Shown one piece after another: positions 15,555 to 24,400 of a stretch of DNA of 64,000 bases (the first letter of the stretch is position 1; every line of letters starts with the position of its first letter). Source of the DNA: Candidatus Eisenbergiella stercoravium (GTDB taxonomy: Bacteria > Bacillota > Clostridia > Lachnospirales > Lachnospiraceae); contig DXHY01000031.1 of the NCBI GenBank assembly GCA_019113175.1, positions 1 through 64,000 on the forward strand, written 5' to 3'. A model generated the notes under the pieces. It saw only the letters and a list, made by a program, of their open reading frames with translations. It searched no databases and was not told where the DNA came from. The translations under genes and the position numbers were made by a program.

Positions 15555-15660
15555 GAAGAATGCTCCAAAGGAGCATTCTTCGACAGGAGACGTGGCTGCA
15601 TCGCAGCCACTAGAAGTTCTTGGCCAGCGTCTTTTGCTGGCTTAGAACTTCTTCTCCTGT
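15555..15660. repeat. Stem-loop plus three-way-junction cassette before eutS
   Basis: A perfect 12 bp hairpin (15555-15581, GAAGAATGCTCC, loop aaa) lies next to a cloverleaf-like fold. Outer arms ACAGGAGA (15583-15590) and TCTCCTGT (15653-15660) enclose hairpin GTGGCTGC-atc-GCAGCCAC (15592-15610) and a long stem with arms AGAAGTTCT/AGAACTTCT (15612-15652) that contains an inner GCCAGC/GCTGGC pair. On the minus strand GGAGG occurs on both sides (about 15533-15537 and 15663-15667). The activase stop codon overlaps the outer arm. Confidence 0.85.
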
Positions 15661-16460
15661 TAGCCTCCAATATGGCACTCCAGCCCGCTTACCCGTTCCA
15701 CAGCGTGCTTCAGCATCTCCATGTGCTCCATCGTGGGCGGAAGGATATCCTTCATCAGATACTCCCTTCCCAGTCCCTCGTACTTGTCCTGTCCCAGCCT
15801 GTGGTAAGGGAGCAGATGAATCCGTTTCACTCCCGGCAGGCTGTCCGCAAAGCGGGCGATGTCCGTAATCTCCCGTTCGCTGTCGTTGAATGTGGGGATG
15901 ACGGGAACCCGGATGACGAGCTGCGTCTTTCCCGATTCCGCGATCTTCCGGATGTTTGACAGCATCAGAGCGTTGTCCCTTCCCGTAAATTCCTTATGCT
16001 TTTCCCCGTTCATGTGCTTCACATCGCACAGATAGACGTCCAGCCATTCCAGAATGCTGTCTATCGTCTCCATGGGGGCGCAGGCCATGCTCTCCATCGC
16101 CGTGTTGATCCCGTTCTCCTTCGCCGCGCGAAGCAGGGCCGCGGCGAATTCCGGCTGACAGAGACTTTCCCCGCCGGAAAGAGTCAGTCCCCCTCCGGAG
16201 CGGCGATAAAAGGTCCGGTCTCTGACCACCGTTTCCATCACCTCGCGCACGGTCACATCCTGTCCGATGATCTTGGGCTTTCCCGCCACCATCATGGTCT
16301 GAATTCCGTATTCCTGGGACTCCGGATTGCAGCACCAGCGGCAGCGAAGCACGCAGCCCTTTAAAAAGACGATGGTGCGGATTCCGGTCCCGTCATGGAT
16401 GGAATAGCGCTGTATGTCAAAAATACGGCCTCTCGTATCCAGATAATCTGCCTGTTTCAT
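15660..16460 (-). CDS. Glycyl radical enzyme activase (radical SAM)
   Basis: Installs the glycyl radical on the adjacent dehydratase using S-adenosylmethionine and a [4Fe-4S] cluster. The 266-residue protein has the CX3CX2C cluster motif GCVLRCRWCCNPES, the SAM-binding SGGESL, and the late HLLPYHRLGQDKYEGLGREY typical of PFL-activase relatives. The extra cysteine-rich ferredoxin insert found in many activases is missing: only about 25 residues separate the CX3CX2C motif from TVREVM. Start 16460 has GGAGGAAAT. It follows the dehydratase by 84 bp and its stop lies in the hairpin cassette. Confidence 0.93.
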   Translation of the reverse strand: MKQADYLDTRGRIFDIQRYSIHDGTGIRTIVFLKGCVLRCRWCCNPESQEYGIQTMMVAGKPKIIGQDVTVREVMETVVRDRTFYRRSGGGLTLSGGESLCQPEFAAALLRAAKENGINTAMESMACAPMETIDSILEWLDVYLCDVKHMNGEKHKEFTGRDNALMLSNIRKIAESGKTQLVIRVPVIPTFNDSEREITDIARFADSLPGVKRIHLLPYHRLGQDKYEGLGREYLMKDILPPTMEHMEMLKHAVERVSGLECHIGG

Positions 16461-16544
16461 ATTTCCTCCATGCCGCAGCACGACTCTTCCTTTCCCATGC
16501 AGCGTCCGCACTTTCCGGCCGCCGCTTGTATGTTTTCCCGCAAA

Positions 16545-19070
16545 TCAGAATCCCTGCTCGGTCCTGCGGATAATGTCGTCCTGCAGAGAACGGGAAAGCG
16601 TGGTGAAAAGCGCGCTGTAGCCCGCCACGCGAACCACCAGATGCCGGTACTTCTCCGGATGCTCCTGTGCATCCAGGAGGGTCTGCCGGTCCACCACATT
16701 GAACTGCATGTGGCTTCCCTTCTGATCAAAATAGGAGCGGATCAGCGCCACGAAGTTATCCAGTCCCGCGTCTCCGCTGAGCGCGGAAGGATGGAACTTC
16801 TGATTCAGGAGCGTCCCGTTGGAGGCGATGCCGTGATCCAGCCGGGAAACGGAGTTCGCCGTTGCCGTAGGACCGTGCACATCCTTTCCCGCAGAAGGGG
16901 AAACGCCGTCCGCCACGGGCGTATGCGCCAGTCTGCCGTCCGGTGTTGCGCCGGTCTGCGCGCCCAGCGGCACGTTTGCGGAAACGGGATAGAGTCCCGC
17001 CTGGAACATGCCCCCTCTGGGATTTCTGTACTTCTGCAGAGGTTTCGTATAGGTATAGGCCACATCCCTGGCAAAGGCGTCCACCTCATCGATGTCATTG
17101 CCGAACTTGGGAACCTCCTCAATCATCGCGTAAAGCCTGTCGCACAGCTCCCTGTCCTCCCCGGAAAGCTCCGTCTGCGCGATCCCCTTCACAATTCCTG
17201 CGATCTGTGCTCCGGAAGGTGTCTGTCCTGCCTTCTTCAATTCCTTCAGTACATCCTGAGTCATTTCCTGTATGGTGATTGCGTCAAAGCCTTTTCCGAA
17301 GTTCAGCGCAAGCGCCCGTTTGTATTCCGCCAGTGTCACCTTTTTCTCATCAAAGACAAGGGTCTTTATGGCATAAAGGGAATCCGCCACATTGGCGATG
17401 CCGAAGCCCTGCGGGCCGGTGAAATTGTAAACAGCTCCGCCCTCCTGCACCGTTTTTCCCCGCTTCATGCAGTCGTCCACCAGTCCGGAAAGGAAGGGCA
17501 GAGGACAGCGGATGGCATGAGCCGTATCGATGGAATTGTCCGCGTTCACCAGAAGGCTGATGCAGTATTCCATCTGCTGTTTATAGGCATCGTAAAACTC
17601 CTCGAAGGTGGTCATATCCTCCACACGCATGGTGACGGCTCCCACCTGCTCTCCCCTGTCCTTTCCCTGGGAGAACAAAAATTCCAGAGGACGGCACATG
17701 TTGAAAAAAGCCGCGTCATGCCAGCCGTCCGTTTTTCCCGCCTTCTGAGGTTCCACGCATCCGATGATGTTATAGGTTCTCGCATCCTCCAGCGTCAGCC
17801 CGCGGTTCATCAGGGACGGGATGATCACCTCATCGTTGTAATAGGCCGGCAGGCCGATTCCCGTCCGGGTCAGTTTGGCCGCCTCGATCATCAGCTCATG
17901 GGGCGTCAGATTCCATACCCGGATGGACAGGGAAGGCTGGGGCAGGAACACATGATGGGATGCCCAGATACACATAAAGGAAAGATCGTTGGTCACGTCC
18001 AGACCGTTCTCACCCTGTCCTCCGACGATCAGATTCTGGAACAGGCTGTAGCCTGCAAAGCCCTCCGCGCTGGCCGCGTCTCTTGCCTTGTTCAGATCAT
18101 TCAGCTTCACCCATATGCAGTCGATCAGCTCCTGGGCCTGATCCCTGGTAATCCTCCCCGCATCCAGATCCTTTTTATAATAGGGATACATATACTGGTC
18201 AAAACGGCCGGGAGAGATGGAATGACCGCTTCCCTCCATCTGCAGAAGCTGCTGAATGAACCAGAAGCTCTGACACGCCTCCCAGAAGCTCTTTGCCCCT
18301 TCCTTCGGAACACGGGAGCAATTTTCCGCGATCTGTAGAAGCTCCTGCTTTCTGACCGGATCCGCGCATCCCTCCGCTTCCTGCTTCGCCAGCGCCGCAT
18401 AGCGCTCTGCATAGCCGATCACCGCCGCGCAGCTTAGGATCACCGCCTCCAGGAAGCAGTGCTTCGTGGCATAATCCGCATCCCCCACCTGGCAGCGGGA
18501 CAGCTCTTCTGCCGCCTCCCGGATGATGCCGGAAAGACCTTTCTCCAGCACCTTGTCATAATGTACAGTCACATGGCCTACGCCGTTGTAAAAGTAGTTG
18601 CCCGGCGTGAACACATTGTGCTCCATGGCCTTCACCGTTTCCGGTGCCATATAGGACAGGGCCAGCTCACTGTTGGTTTTCCCCTTCCAGTAGGTATGTA
18701 CCTTTCTCAGCCGCTCCTTTGTTTCCTCCGAAATATAAAAAGGATCCGCCGAACGCTTCTCGATGGTATCGAACTCCGCCTCCAGCCACTCCCAGGAATA
18801 TTCCGGGAAGGTCTGGCAGCCTCTGGGCGCAAGCGTAGAGCTTCCCACCACCAGCTCCTCCTCCCGGATGGTGATCGGGATATTTGCCAGGATGTGCGCA
18901 AAGGCCTTCGCCCGGCGCATTACAATGGGCTCTCCCTCCGTCTTCTGATAGCTTTCCGTCAGAAGCACCGCCCTGTCCGCCTCAATTTCCGGCATCTTCC
19001 GGTACAGATTCTCCACCAGCCGTGGGATTCTGTCCGATTTTGCCGTTGGATTCGTGTTGAATTTTTCCAT
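16545..19070 (-). CDS. Glycyl radical 1,2-propanediol dehydratase
   Basis: B12-independent diol dehydratase converting 1,2-propanediol to propanal. The 841-residue protein carries the thiyl-radical cysteine in IIGCVEPQKAGKTDG and the glycyl radical at about Gly817 in RVAGYSALF. GCVEP is the signature of diol/glycerol/choline-type glycyl radical eliminases and excludes pyruvate formate-lyase. There is no obvious N-terminal encapsulation extension: the core begins at about residue 12 (RIPRLVENLYRK). Start 19070 has GGAGG five bases upstream; a TTG four codons earlier is less likely. It is the first gene behind the promoter at 19162-19190. Glycerol as substrate cannot be excluded. Confidence 0.93.
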   Translation of the reverse strand: MEKFNTNPTAKSDRIPRLVENLYRKMPEIEADRAVLLTESYQKTEGEPIVMRRAKAFAHILANIPITIREEELVVGSSTLAPRGCQTFPEYSWEWLEAEFDTIEKRSADPFYISEETKERLRKVHTYWKGKTNSELALSYMAPETVKAMEHNVFTPGNYFYNGVGHVTVHYDKVLEKGLSGIIREAAEELSRCQVGDADYATKHCFLEAVILSCAAVIGYAERYAALAKQEAEGCADPVRKQELLQIAENCSRVPKEGAKSFWEACQSFWFIQQLLQMEGSGHSISPGRFDQYMYPYYKKDLDAGRITRDQAQELIDCIWVKLNDLNKARDAASAEGFAGYSLFQNLIVGGQGENGLDVTNDLSFMCIWASHHVFLPQPSLSIRVWNLTPHELMIEAAKLTRTGIGLPAYYNDEVIIPSLMNRGLTLEDARTYNIIGCVEPQKAGKTDGWHDAAFFNMCRPLEFLFSQGKDRGEQVGAVTMRVEDMTTFEEFYDAYKQQMEYCISLLVNADNSIDTAHAIRCPLPFLSGLVDDCMKRGKTVQEGGAVYNFTGPQGFGIANVADSLYAIKTLVFDEKKVTLAEYKRALALNFGKGFDAITIQEMTQDVLKELKKAGQTPSGAQIAGIVKGIAQTELSGEDRELCDRLYAMIEEVPKFGNDIDEVDAFARDVAYTYTKPLQKYRNPRGGMFQAGLYPVSANVPLGAQTGATPDGRLAHTPVADGVSPSAGKDVHGPTATANSVSRLDHGIASNGTLLNQKFHPSALSGDAGLDNFVALIRSYFDQKGSHMQFNVVDRQTLLDAQEHPEKYRHLVVRVAGYSALFTTLSRSLQDDIIRRTEQGF

Positions 19071-19113
19071 AGCTTCCTCCAAACGCTTCTTTTTCTCTTT
19101 TATCGTTGTTTCG

Positions 19114-19190
19114 TGTTGATTTTTCGTTTGATTTAATGTTGTTTTTTATGGTTTTTCTTTCAGTATAGAGTGATAATGGAGGATTGTCAA
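19114..19190 (-). promoter_or_regulatory. Promoter and operator-like motifs of the dehydratase operon
   Basis: On the minus strand, TTGACA (19185-19190) and TATACT (19162-19167) are separated by 17 bp. In the leader, read on the plus strand, are TGTTGATTTTT (19114-19124) and TTTAATGTTGTTTTTT (19132-19147), nearly identical to the pair around the second BMC promoter at 14482-14547. The T-rich half sites with TGTTG fit the style of DeoR-family operators, but the protein is not proven. Confidence 0.85.
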
Positions 19191-19309
19191 CAGAATACCG
19201 CAAAATTTTATCACGATCCGGATGTGTCCGATTCCTTTTTTATGGGGCGGGGAAATACTGCGGCTGATTTCTTTTTCCTTGTCGGCCCCGTCTGACACCC
19301 GGTCAATCA

Positions 19310-19506
19310 GTACGGTTAGATACCTGATTTTCTCATCTATAACCGTACTTTCAGACTGTTTGGTACGGCTGGAAACAGATTTTCCGTAATTTTAACCGTA
19401 TTACACCATGAAAAAGTACGGTTCAGAACAGCTTTTCTGGAATTGTATCCGTATAAAATGGATTTTTGTACGGTTACGAATCCATTTTTTCGTTTCCTAA
19501 CCGTAT
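19310..19506. repeat. Four-unit phased inverted-repeat array
   Basis: Four units begin at 19310, 19363, 19416 and 19468 (steps 53, 53, 52). Each is GTACGGTT, 23 variable bases, then AACCGTAT (variants GTACGGCT, AACCGTAC, ATCCGTAT); the distance between the two half-sites is exactly 31 in all four. Steps of 31 and 21-22 bp correspond to about three and two helical turns. In each unit the bases after the left half-site can also pair with a segment further right (AGAT/ATCT, GGAAA/TTTCC, CAGAA/TTCTG, ACGAA/TTCGT), so an RNA role is possible too. The array lies between the dehydratase promoter and the gene at 19724. Confidence 0.85.
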
Positions 19507-19638
19507 ACGGACAGAAAGACTCCGGGGAAGCCTCTGCGAAACGCGCGATATGGAAAAAACTTTCGGCATTCCATCGGGAGCACTCCCCGCTCCCCGCGAA
19601 AAGCAACGCCCGATACAAAGACAGGAAACAAAGAATTA

Positions 19639-19667
19639 TTGAATCCCTTCATGTTCAGTGCTACAAT
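19639..19667 (+). promoter_or_regulatory. Promoter of the small secreted protein
   Basis: TTGAAT (19639-19644) and TACAAT (19662-19667) are 17 bp apart and lie 57 bp upstream of the ATG at 19724. Both hexamers match the consensus at four or five of six positions. Confidence 0.6.
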
Positions 19668-19723
19668 ACAGGCAGAAGGACAGATTTGAAAAACAGACAA
19701 AATAGAAAGAGAGGGAAATCATC

Positions 19724-20011
19724 ATGAAACGCCTGACAGCAGGAATTATGACAGCAGCGTTGATCCTGGCACTTGGAGGGACGACCGCCCTTGCGTCCGG
19801 CCATTGCCACAGCAGGCGGGAGCTCTGCTATCCTTCCTGCGCCATCTGTGACGATCCGGCCCTGCACTGCCAGGATGCAGATGACGACGGGATCTGTGAT
19901 AATTTTGCAGACGAAAACTGGGACGGCGTCTGTGACCACCATGACGAAGCGGTTCGGAAATTCCGTCATTCGGCATGCGGCGGCGGACACCATGGCCGCC
20001 GCTGTCATTGA
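19724..20011 (+). CDS. Small secreted Asp/Cys-rich protein
   Basis: A 95-residue protein with a clear signal peptide (MKRLTAGIMTAALILALGGT, then TALASG as likely cleavage region). The mature part contains CAICDDPALHCQDADDDGICD and ENWDGVCDHHDE: two DxDxDG-like calcium-loop motifs interleaved with cysteines, resembling the DADGDGxCD segments of some Firmicute secreted proteins. The tail is rich in His, Gly and Cys (SACGGGHHGRRCH), which may bind metal. GAGGG precedes the ATG and there is a promoter at 19639. Function unknown; calcium or metal binding at the cell surface is inferred. Confidence 0.75.
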   Translation: MKRLTAGIMTAALILALGGTTALASGHCHSRRELCYPSCAICDDPALHCQDADDDGICDNFADENWDGVCDHHDEAVRKFRHSACGGGHHGRRCH

Positions 20012-20282
20012 GAGGGTATGGCTATGGTCATTGAGAAGGCGAAGAAGCAGATATTCGTGGGACGCAATATTATTTCTATGTTAAATCCCATCTTTGAATT
20101 TTGAAAAAGACAAGATAATATTGCCTGAGAAACGTAACTGTGCAAGAAAAATTGTGTATATCCATCTTTTACACTTTTGGTCACAACGTCAGTTCTATGA
20201 TATCAGGTAAGAAGCCTTTACAGAAATGCCGTAAATGCTCTGTGTAATCAAAACAGATATATATTTACAGACAGGAGCTATT
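20012..20282. other. Intergenic region upstream of the GntR-type gene
   Basis: AT-rich 271 bp. No gene, terminator or confident promoter was identified. It should contain the promoter for the regulator starting at 20283, which has AGGAG upstream. Confidence 0.5.
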
Positions 20283-21431
20283 ATGTCCCTTCCAATGTAT
20301 AAAAAAATTCAACAGGATCTGTTTCACATGATCGCTTCAGGCCAACTGCGCAAGGGGGACAAAGTCCCCTCCGAATCAGAGCTTATGGAGCAGTATTATG
20401 TCAGTGCCATTACAGCCAAAAATGCCCTGAATGCTCTTGCAGATCAGGGGCTGATCGTTCGCGTCCGCGGAAAAGGGTCTTTTGTAAACGACAGTCCCTA
20501 TTCTGTTCCCAGGGCAGATACCTCCTCTCACGTATCCATTGGGGCTATTTTCCCAAGCCTCTCGTCCCCGATCGACCAGAATTATATTGTGCATTTAAAC
20601 GAATTGTGCCAGAAAAAAAATTATCGTCTCCACATCTGCTGTTCATTGGAAAACAGTGAGCTGGAAAAAGACTTTTTAAATCAGTTCTCGAAAAATGGAA
20701 TACAAGGAACCATTGTTTTCCCTGTAGTAAACGAACGTTCCAATTCTCTGATTTCCAGATTGACGGAACGGAATGGGCAAAAAAATCCCTACCCGTTGGT
20801 TTTCATTGACAGGTATCTTGAAGATGTCAAATGTTCTCACGTAGTTGCCGACAATGAACAGGGAGCCAGACTGGCCGCCGAGTATCTTCTAAACGCTGTG
20901 GGGGGACAGACGGCCATCCTTCATTTTCCCTTGGTAAACAGTGCTGTCATTGAGCGTTATCAGAGTTTTCGGGCCGCGTTCCTCAATGCAGGGATTCCTT
21001 TTGCTTCACAGAACGATTGTCTGATCAATGATCTTCATCTGCTGGATCAGAACAGTGAAAACCGCATCGAATATATTATGAAAACGATTCTGGCATATCT
21101 GGAAAAGCACAGCGATCTGCGCGGTATATTCTGCGCCAATGCGGAGATCGCACAGATCGCCTACTACGCAGTCATTGAAACAGGCAGGACGCCGGGCGTG
21201 GATTTTGAGATCGTCAGCTTCGATCCTCCCTATCTGCCAGGTATACATTTTATCCAGCAGGATTCCAGCGTCATGGTACAAAATGCGCTGAATCTGCTTC
21301 TGGCACAGATTGAAGGAGATTTTTCGATCATCCACACCCGCATTCCTACCTCGTTCATTTATATGGATATTCATCCTACCCAGGCACAAAGCCTGCGCTA
21401 TCTGATCAAGGGGCCAAATCAGCCCTTCTGA
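20283..21431 (+). CDS. GntR/LacI-type sugar-responsive regulator
   Basis: A 382-residue chimeric regulator: GntR winged helix at residues 1-75 (GQLRKGDKVPSESELMEQYYV, GLIVRVRGKGSFV) followed by a periplasmic-binding-protein-like sensor domain (TIVFPVVNERSN, PLVFIDRYLEDVKCSHVVADNEQGARLAAEYLL). This is the AraR-like arrangement used for pentose and oligosaccharide control. Start 20283 has AGGAG five bases upstream; upstream codons lack an SD. It converges on the GH2 gene with a 13 bp overlap at the 3' ends. It probably represses the GH/ABC cassette, and the palindrome at 30760-30784 is a candidate operator. Its base composition is more AT-rich than that of the BMC genes. Confidence 0.92.
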   Translation: MSLPMYKKIQQDLFHMIASGQLRKGDKVPSESELMEQYYVSAITAKNALNALADQGLIVRVRGKGSFVNDSPYSVPRADTSSHVSIGAIFPSLSSPIDQNYIVHLNELCQKKNYRLHICCSLENSELEKDFLNQFSKNGIQGTIVFPVVNERSNSLISRLTERNGQKNPYPLVFIDRYLEDVKCSHVVADNEQGARLAAEYLLNAVGGQTAILHFPLVNSAVIERYQSFRAAFLNAGIPFASQNDCLINDLHLLDQNSENRIEYIMKTILAYLEKHSDLRGIFCANAEIAQIAYYAVIETGRTPGVDFEIVSFDPPYLPGIHFIQQDSSVMVQNALNLLLAQIEGDFSIIHTRIPTSFIYMDIHPTQAQSLRYLIKGPNQPF

Positions 21432-24400
21432 TATAGAATAGCCGGATCAAAACCGTATCGTCCCGTATAACGCCCATAGATTGTCATGCCGCCTTTTCCA
21501 CAGACAAACGAGAGCGTATGTCTTCCTCCCGAAAATTTTTCTTTCGGGAGCATAACCTCAAATCTTTCCCCGTATCCCAGCCGTCCGGTATTCCGATAGT
21601 TATATGGCTTTCCACCCTGAACCCCGTTGGAGAACAGGGCCCTTTCATCAGACGGGTCGTCTTCGGGCGAAATCATGGCGATCCGGTCATCATCCCAGTA
21701 TATTTCGATCTGCGTTCCAAACATTTTTTCGTCCGTCACCTGAACAGCGTTCTTCCCTTCTCTTGCTCCCGCCTCAAGGATCAATGTGCCGGAATCCACA
21801 GCCTCTTTCAGAGTCAGGTCATACTGCAGTATGCCTTCCCCGCAGATACATACTGCGCATGCTCCATTTCCTTCCGTCATCGTCTGCACATAATCTCCAT
21901 CTGCCCGTCTGAAGGAACCAGGCGGAATGATGATTCCTTCCTGCGCTTCGCTGTCTTCATCCGCTCCTTCAATAAACAGCTGCATATAATTTCTACAGAG
22001 AATCTCTTCACCGTCTTCCAGGTAGAAAAACACATATGCGCCTCTCATTTTTTCCGGTACAGTGAAAACAAAGTTCTCCTGCTTTTTTACAGAAAAAGCA
22101 CTCTGACAGATCGGACGCTGTTCCTCCGCCAGCTCCTCCACATAGCGCCCCAGCATATCGATTCCGGTAACCGTAATATGAAGTACGGGATTCTTCCATT
22201 CCTTCCATGCAAAATGAGATGTGAACAGGCTGATCTCCATCATCTGACCCGGACGGACGTATTCGATCCGGTTGCAGTCCGGTATTACCATGTCCATATT
22301 ATTCACCATATCGTACCCCAGGGGGTTCCTGTGATGATCCACGTATCCATAGTCCCGCTCATAACGTTCCGCTGTCATCGGTCCTGAATCTTCCATTTCG
22401 TGAGACGCCACATTCATCCGAAGATAGCCCGCGATCTTCTGGAACATCCTCAACTGCATGTCAATTCCGTTAATATGCAGAAATTCGCTGATCAGGACAG
22501 GCTTCCCGGTCTGCACTGCCTCTCCGACGCAATGGGGACCATGCGCATGATTGATATAATTATAAATCGATCCAGGATAACAGTCCTCCATCAGCTTTTC
22601 CCAGCGTTTTTTCGCCTCCCAGTGTTCTGATGGATAATAGTGGAAATCGTTGATCTCTCCCGCCTCCGTTTTCCCAAATCCGGAATTATCACAGACAAGC
22701 ACATGCGGCCATGCTTTTTTAGCCCGGAAAGCCATGTCACGCAGGAAATGATAACGAAGTTCATTTTCCCACGGCGTACTCACATGACAGCCCTCCACTC
22801 CCCAGGATTCGTTGATCGTGGAGACGATCACAATACACGGATGGTTGTGAAGACGTTTCAGCATTCCGTCCAGTTCTCTGCGATAGGCCTCCTGCCAGCG
22901 CGGGTCTTCCGGCGTAGCGTAAAAATTTCCGGGGTGCTCCGTCCACACCAGAAGCCCTCTTTTGTCGCATTCTTCATACCAGAGCGGCTCATTCTCCTTG
23001 ATATGCACGCGGGACAGATTATATCCATAGGCCATCGTCCGGTCGATATCATAACGGATCGATCCCCGTTTTCCTTCCCGGCCTTCTTCATCCAGGCACC
23101 GATAGGTATAAATGCCAAAAGCGTTGTAGCACTGATCCAGTACACCGATCACATAAAACGGTTTACCATTCAGATAGATATACTGATACTGCTCAAGCGG
23201 ATCCGGATTCTCTTCCGGGCTATGTCCCGGAAGCCATCTGGTTTCCACTTTTCGCAGTCCGACATAGCTTTTTACCCGGTCAACCGTTTTTCCATTCGTT
23301 GTAAGCGCCGCCTCAGCCTGATACAGGCGGCCATTCCTGTATTCCCACAGCCTGGGATCGTCTATCAGGAACTTCCCCTTTCCGACACCTTTCTCCAACG
23401 GCAGTTCCATCTGATATATTCTGCCGGTTTCCGGCGCTGTCAGCTTCACTGACACACTGCCATCAGACACATTCTCCGTTTCTGTCTCTACTTCTACAAC
23501 CGCGCGCATGCATGCTCCATCCGCAAATTCCAGCTGCGGCGTCAGTCTCAGGCTGGTCAGATGCGCCAAAGAGCGGGGTTCGATCCATACACTCTGCCAA
23601 ATTCCCGGAGCGCTGGAAAACCAGAAAATCTGTTTTCCCATATTATGGGACAAAATATCATGAGGGAACCGGACTTTCACTGCGAGTGTATGAGAAGATC
23701 CGGGCTTCAGAAGCCCCAAATCAAATTCCAGATCACTGTATTCATCCACACGCATCCCCTGATATCTGCCATCCAGCCATACATACGTAACATTTGAGCT
23801 CGCACCGATATGCAAAACGATATGATCCCCTTCCGGAAAGCCTTCAGGTACGGTAAATCTTCTCCGATACCAGGCATATTCTCCTGTCAGGTGAAAGTTA
23901 TTAAACTGTGTATTCATCTCATGAAGCGTTTTTCCGCAGGCCAGATGTTCTTCTCCGAATCCCATCAGAGAAGCCCAGGAAAACGGCACCCTGATATGAC
24001 GATCATATTGAGGGGCCTCCGCCTCATACCAGTGTTCCTTTACGCCGATATCCTCCGGATCGAACTGAAACTGCCAGGTCCCGTTGAGAGACAGCCAGCC
24101 ATGTTCGCTGCGGTCGAAAAGCGGATTGTTATATTCCTTCCTGGGTATATTCCCTGCGGTCTGCTCCTGCAGTACAATACAGACATCGTTCCCCTCCCCG
24201 GGTACGCAGCAGACTTCCTTTCCCGCAAACAGATACCCTTCCGCCGCCGCAATGACCCTGTGCTTTCCACGAGGTACACGTTCCAGCGTAAACCTTCCAT
24301 CCTGTCCGCAAAGCGTAAAAAACTCATCAAATCCGGCCACATGCACGCCTGCTCCTGCGAGGGCTTCCCCTTTTTCATTCAGGACCCTCCCGTTCAACCG

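Noticed and set aside
16395..18338. Plus-strand open frame of over 600 codons opposite the dehydratase
   Set aside because: Antisense shadow caused by high GC at third positions of the glycyl radical enzyme gene; no SD and no domains.
16545..19070. Pyruvate formate-lyase
   Set aside because: It has a single Cys in GCVEP instead of the adjacent Cys-Cys pair of PFL, and the neighbours are diol-metabolising.
19310..19506. CRISPR array
   Set aside because: Repeated parts are only 8 bp half-sites in alternating orientation, there is no long identical repeat, and no cas gene is nearby.
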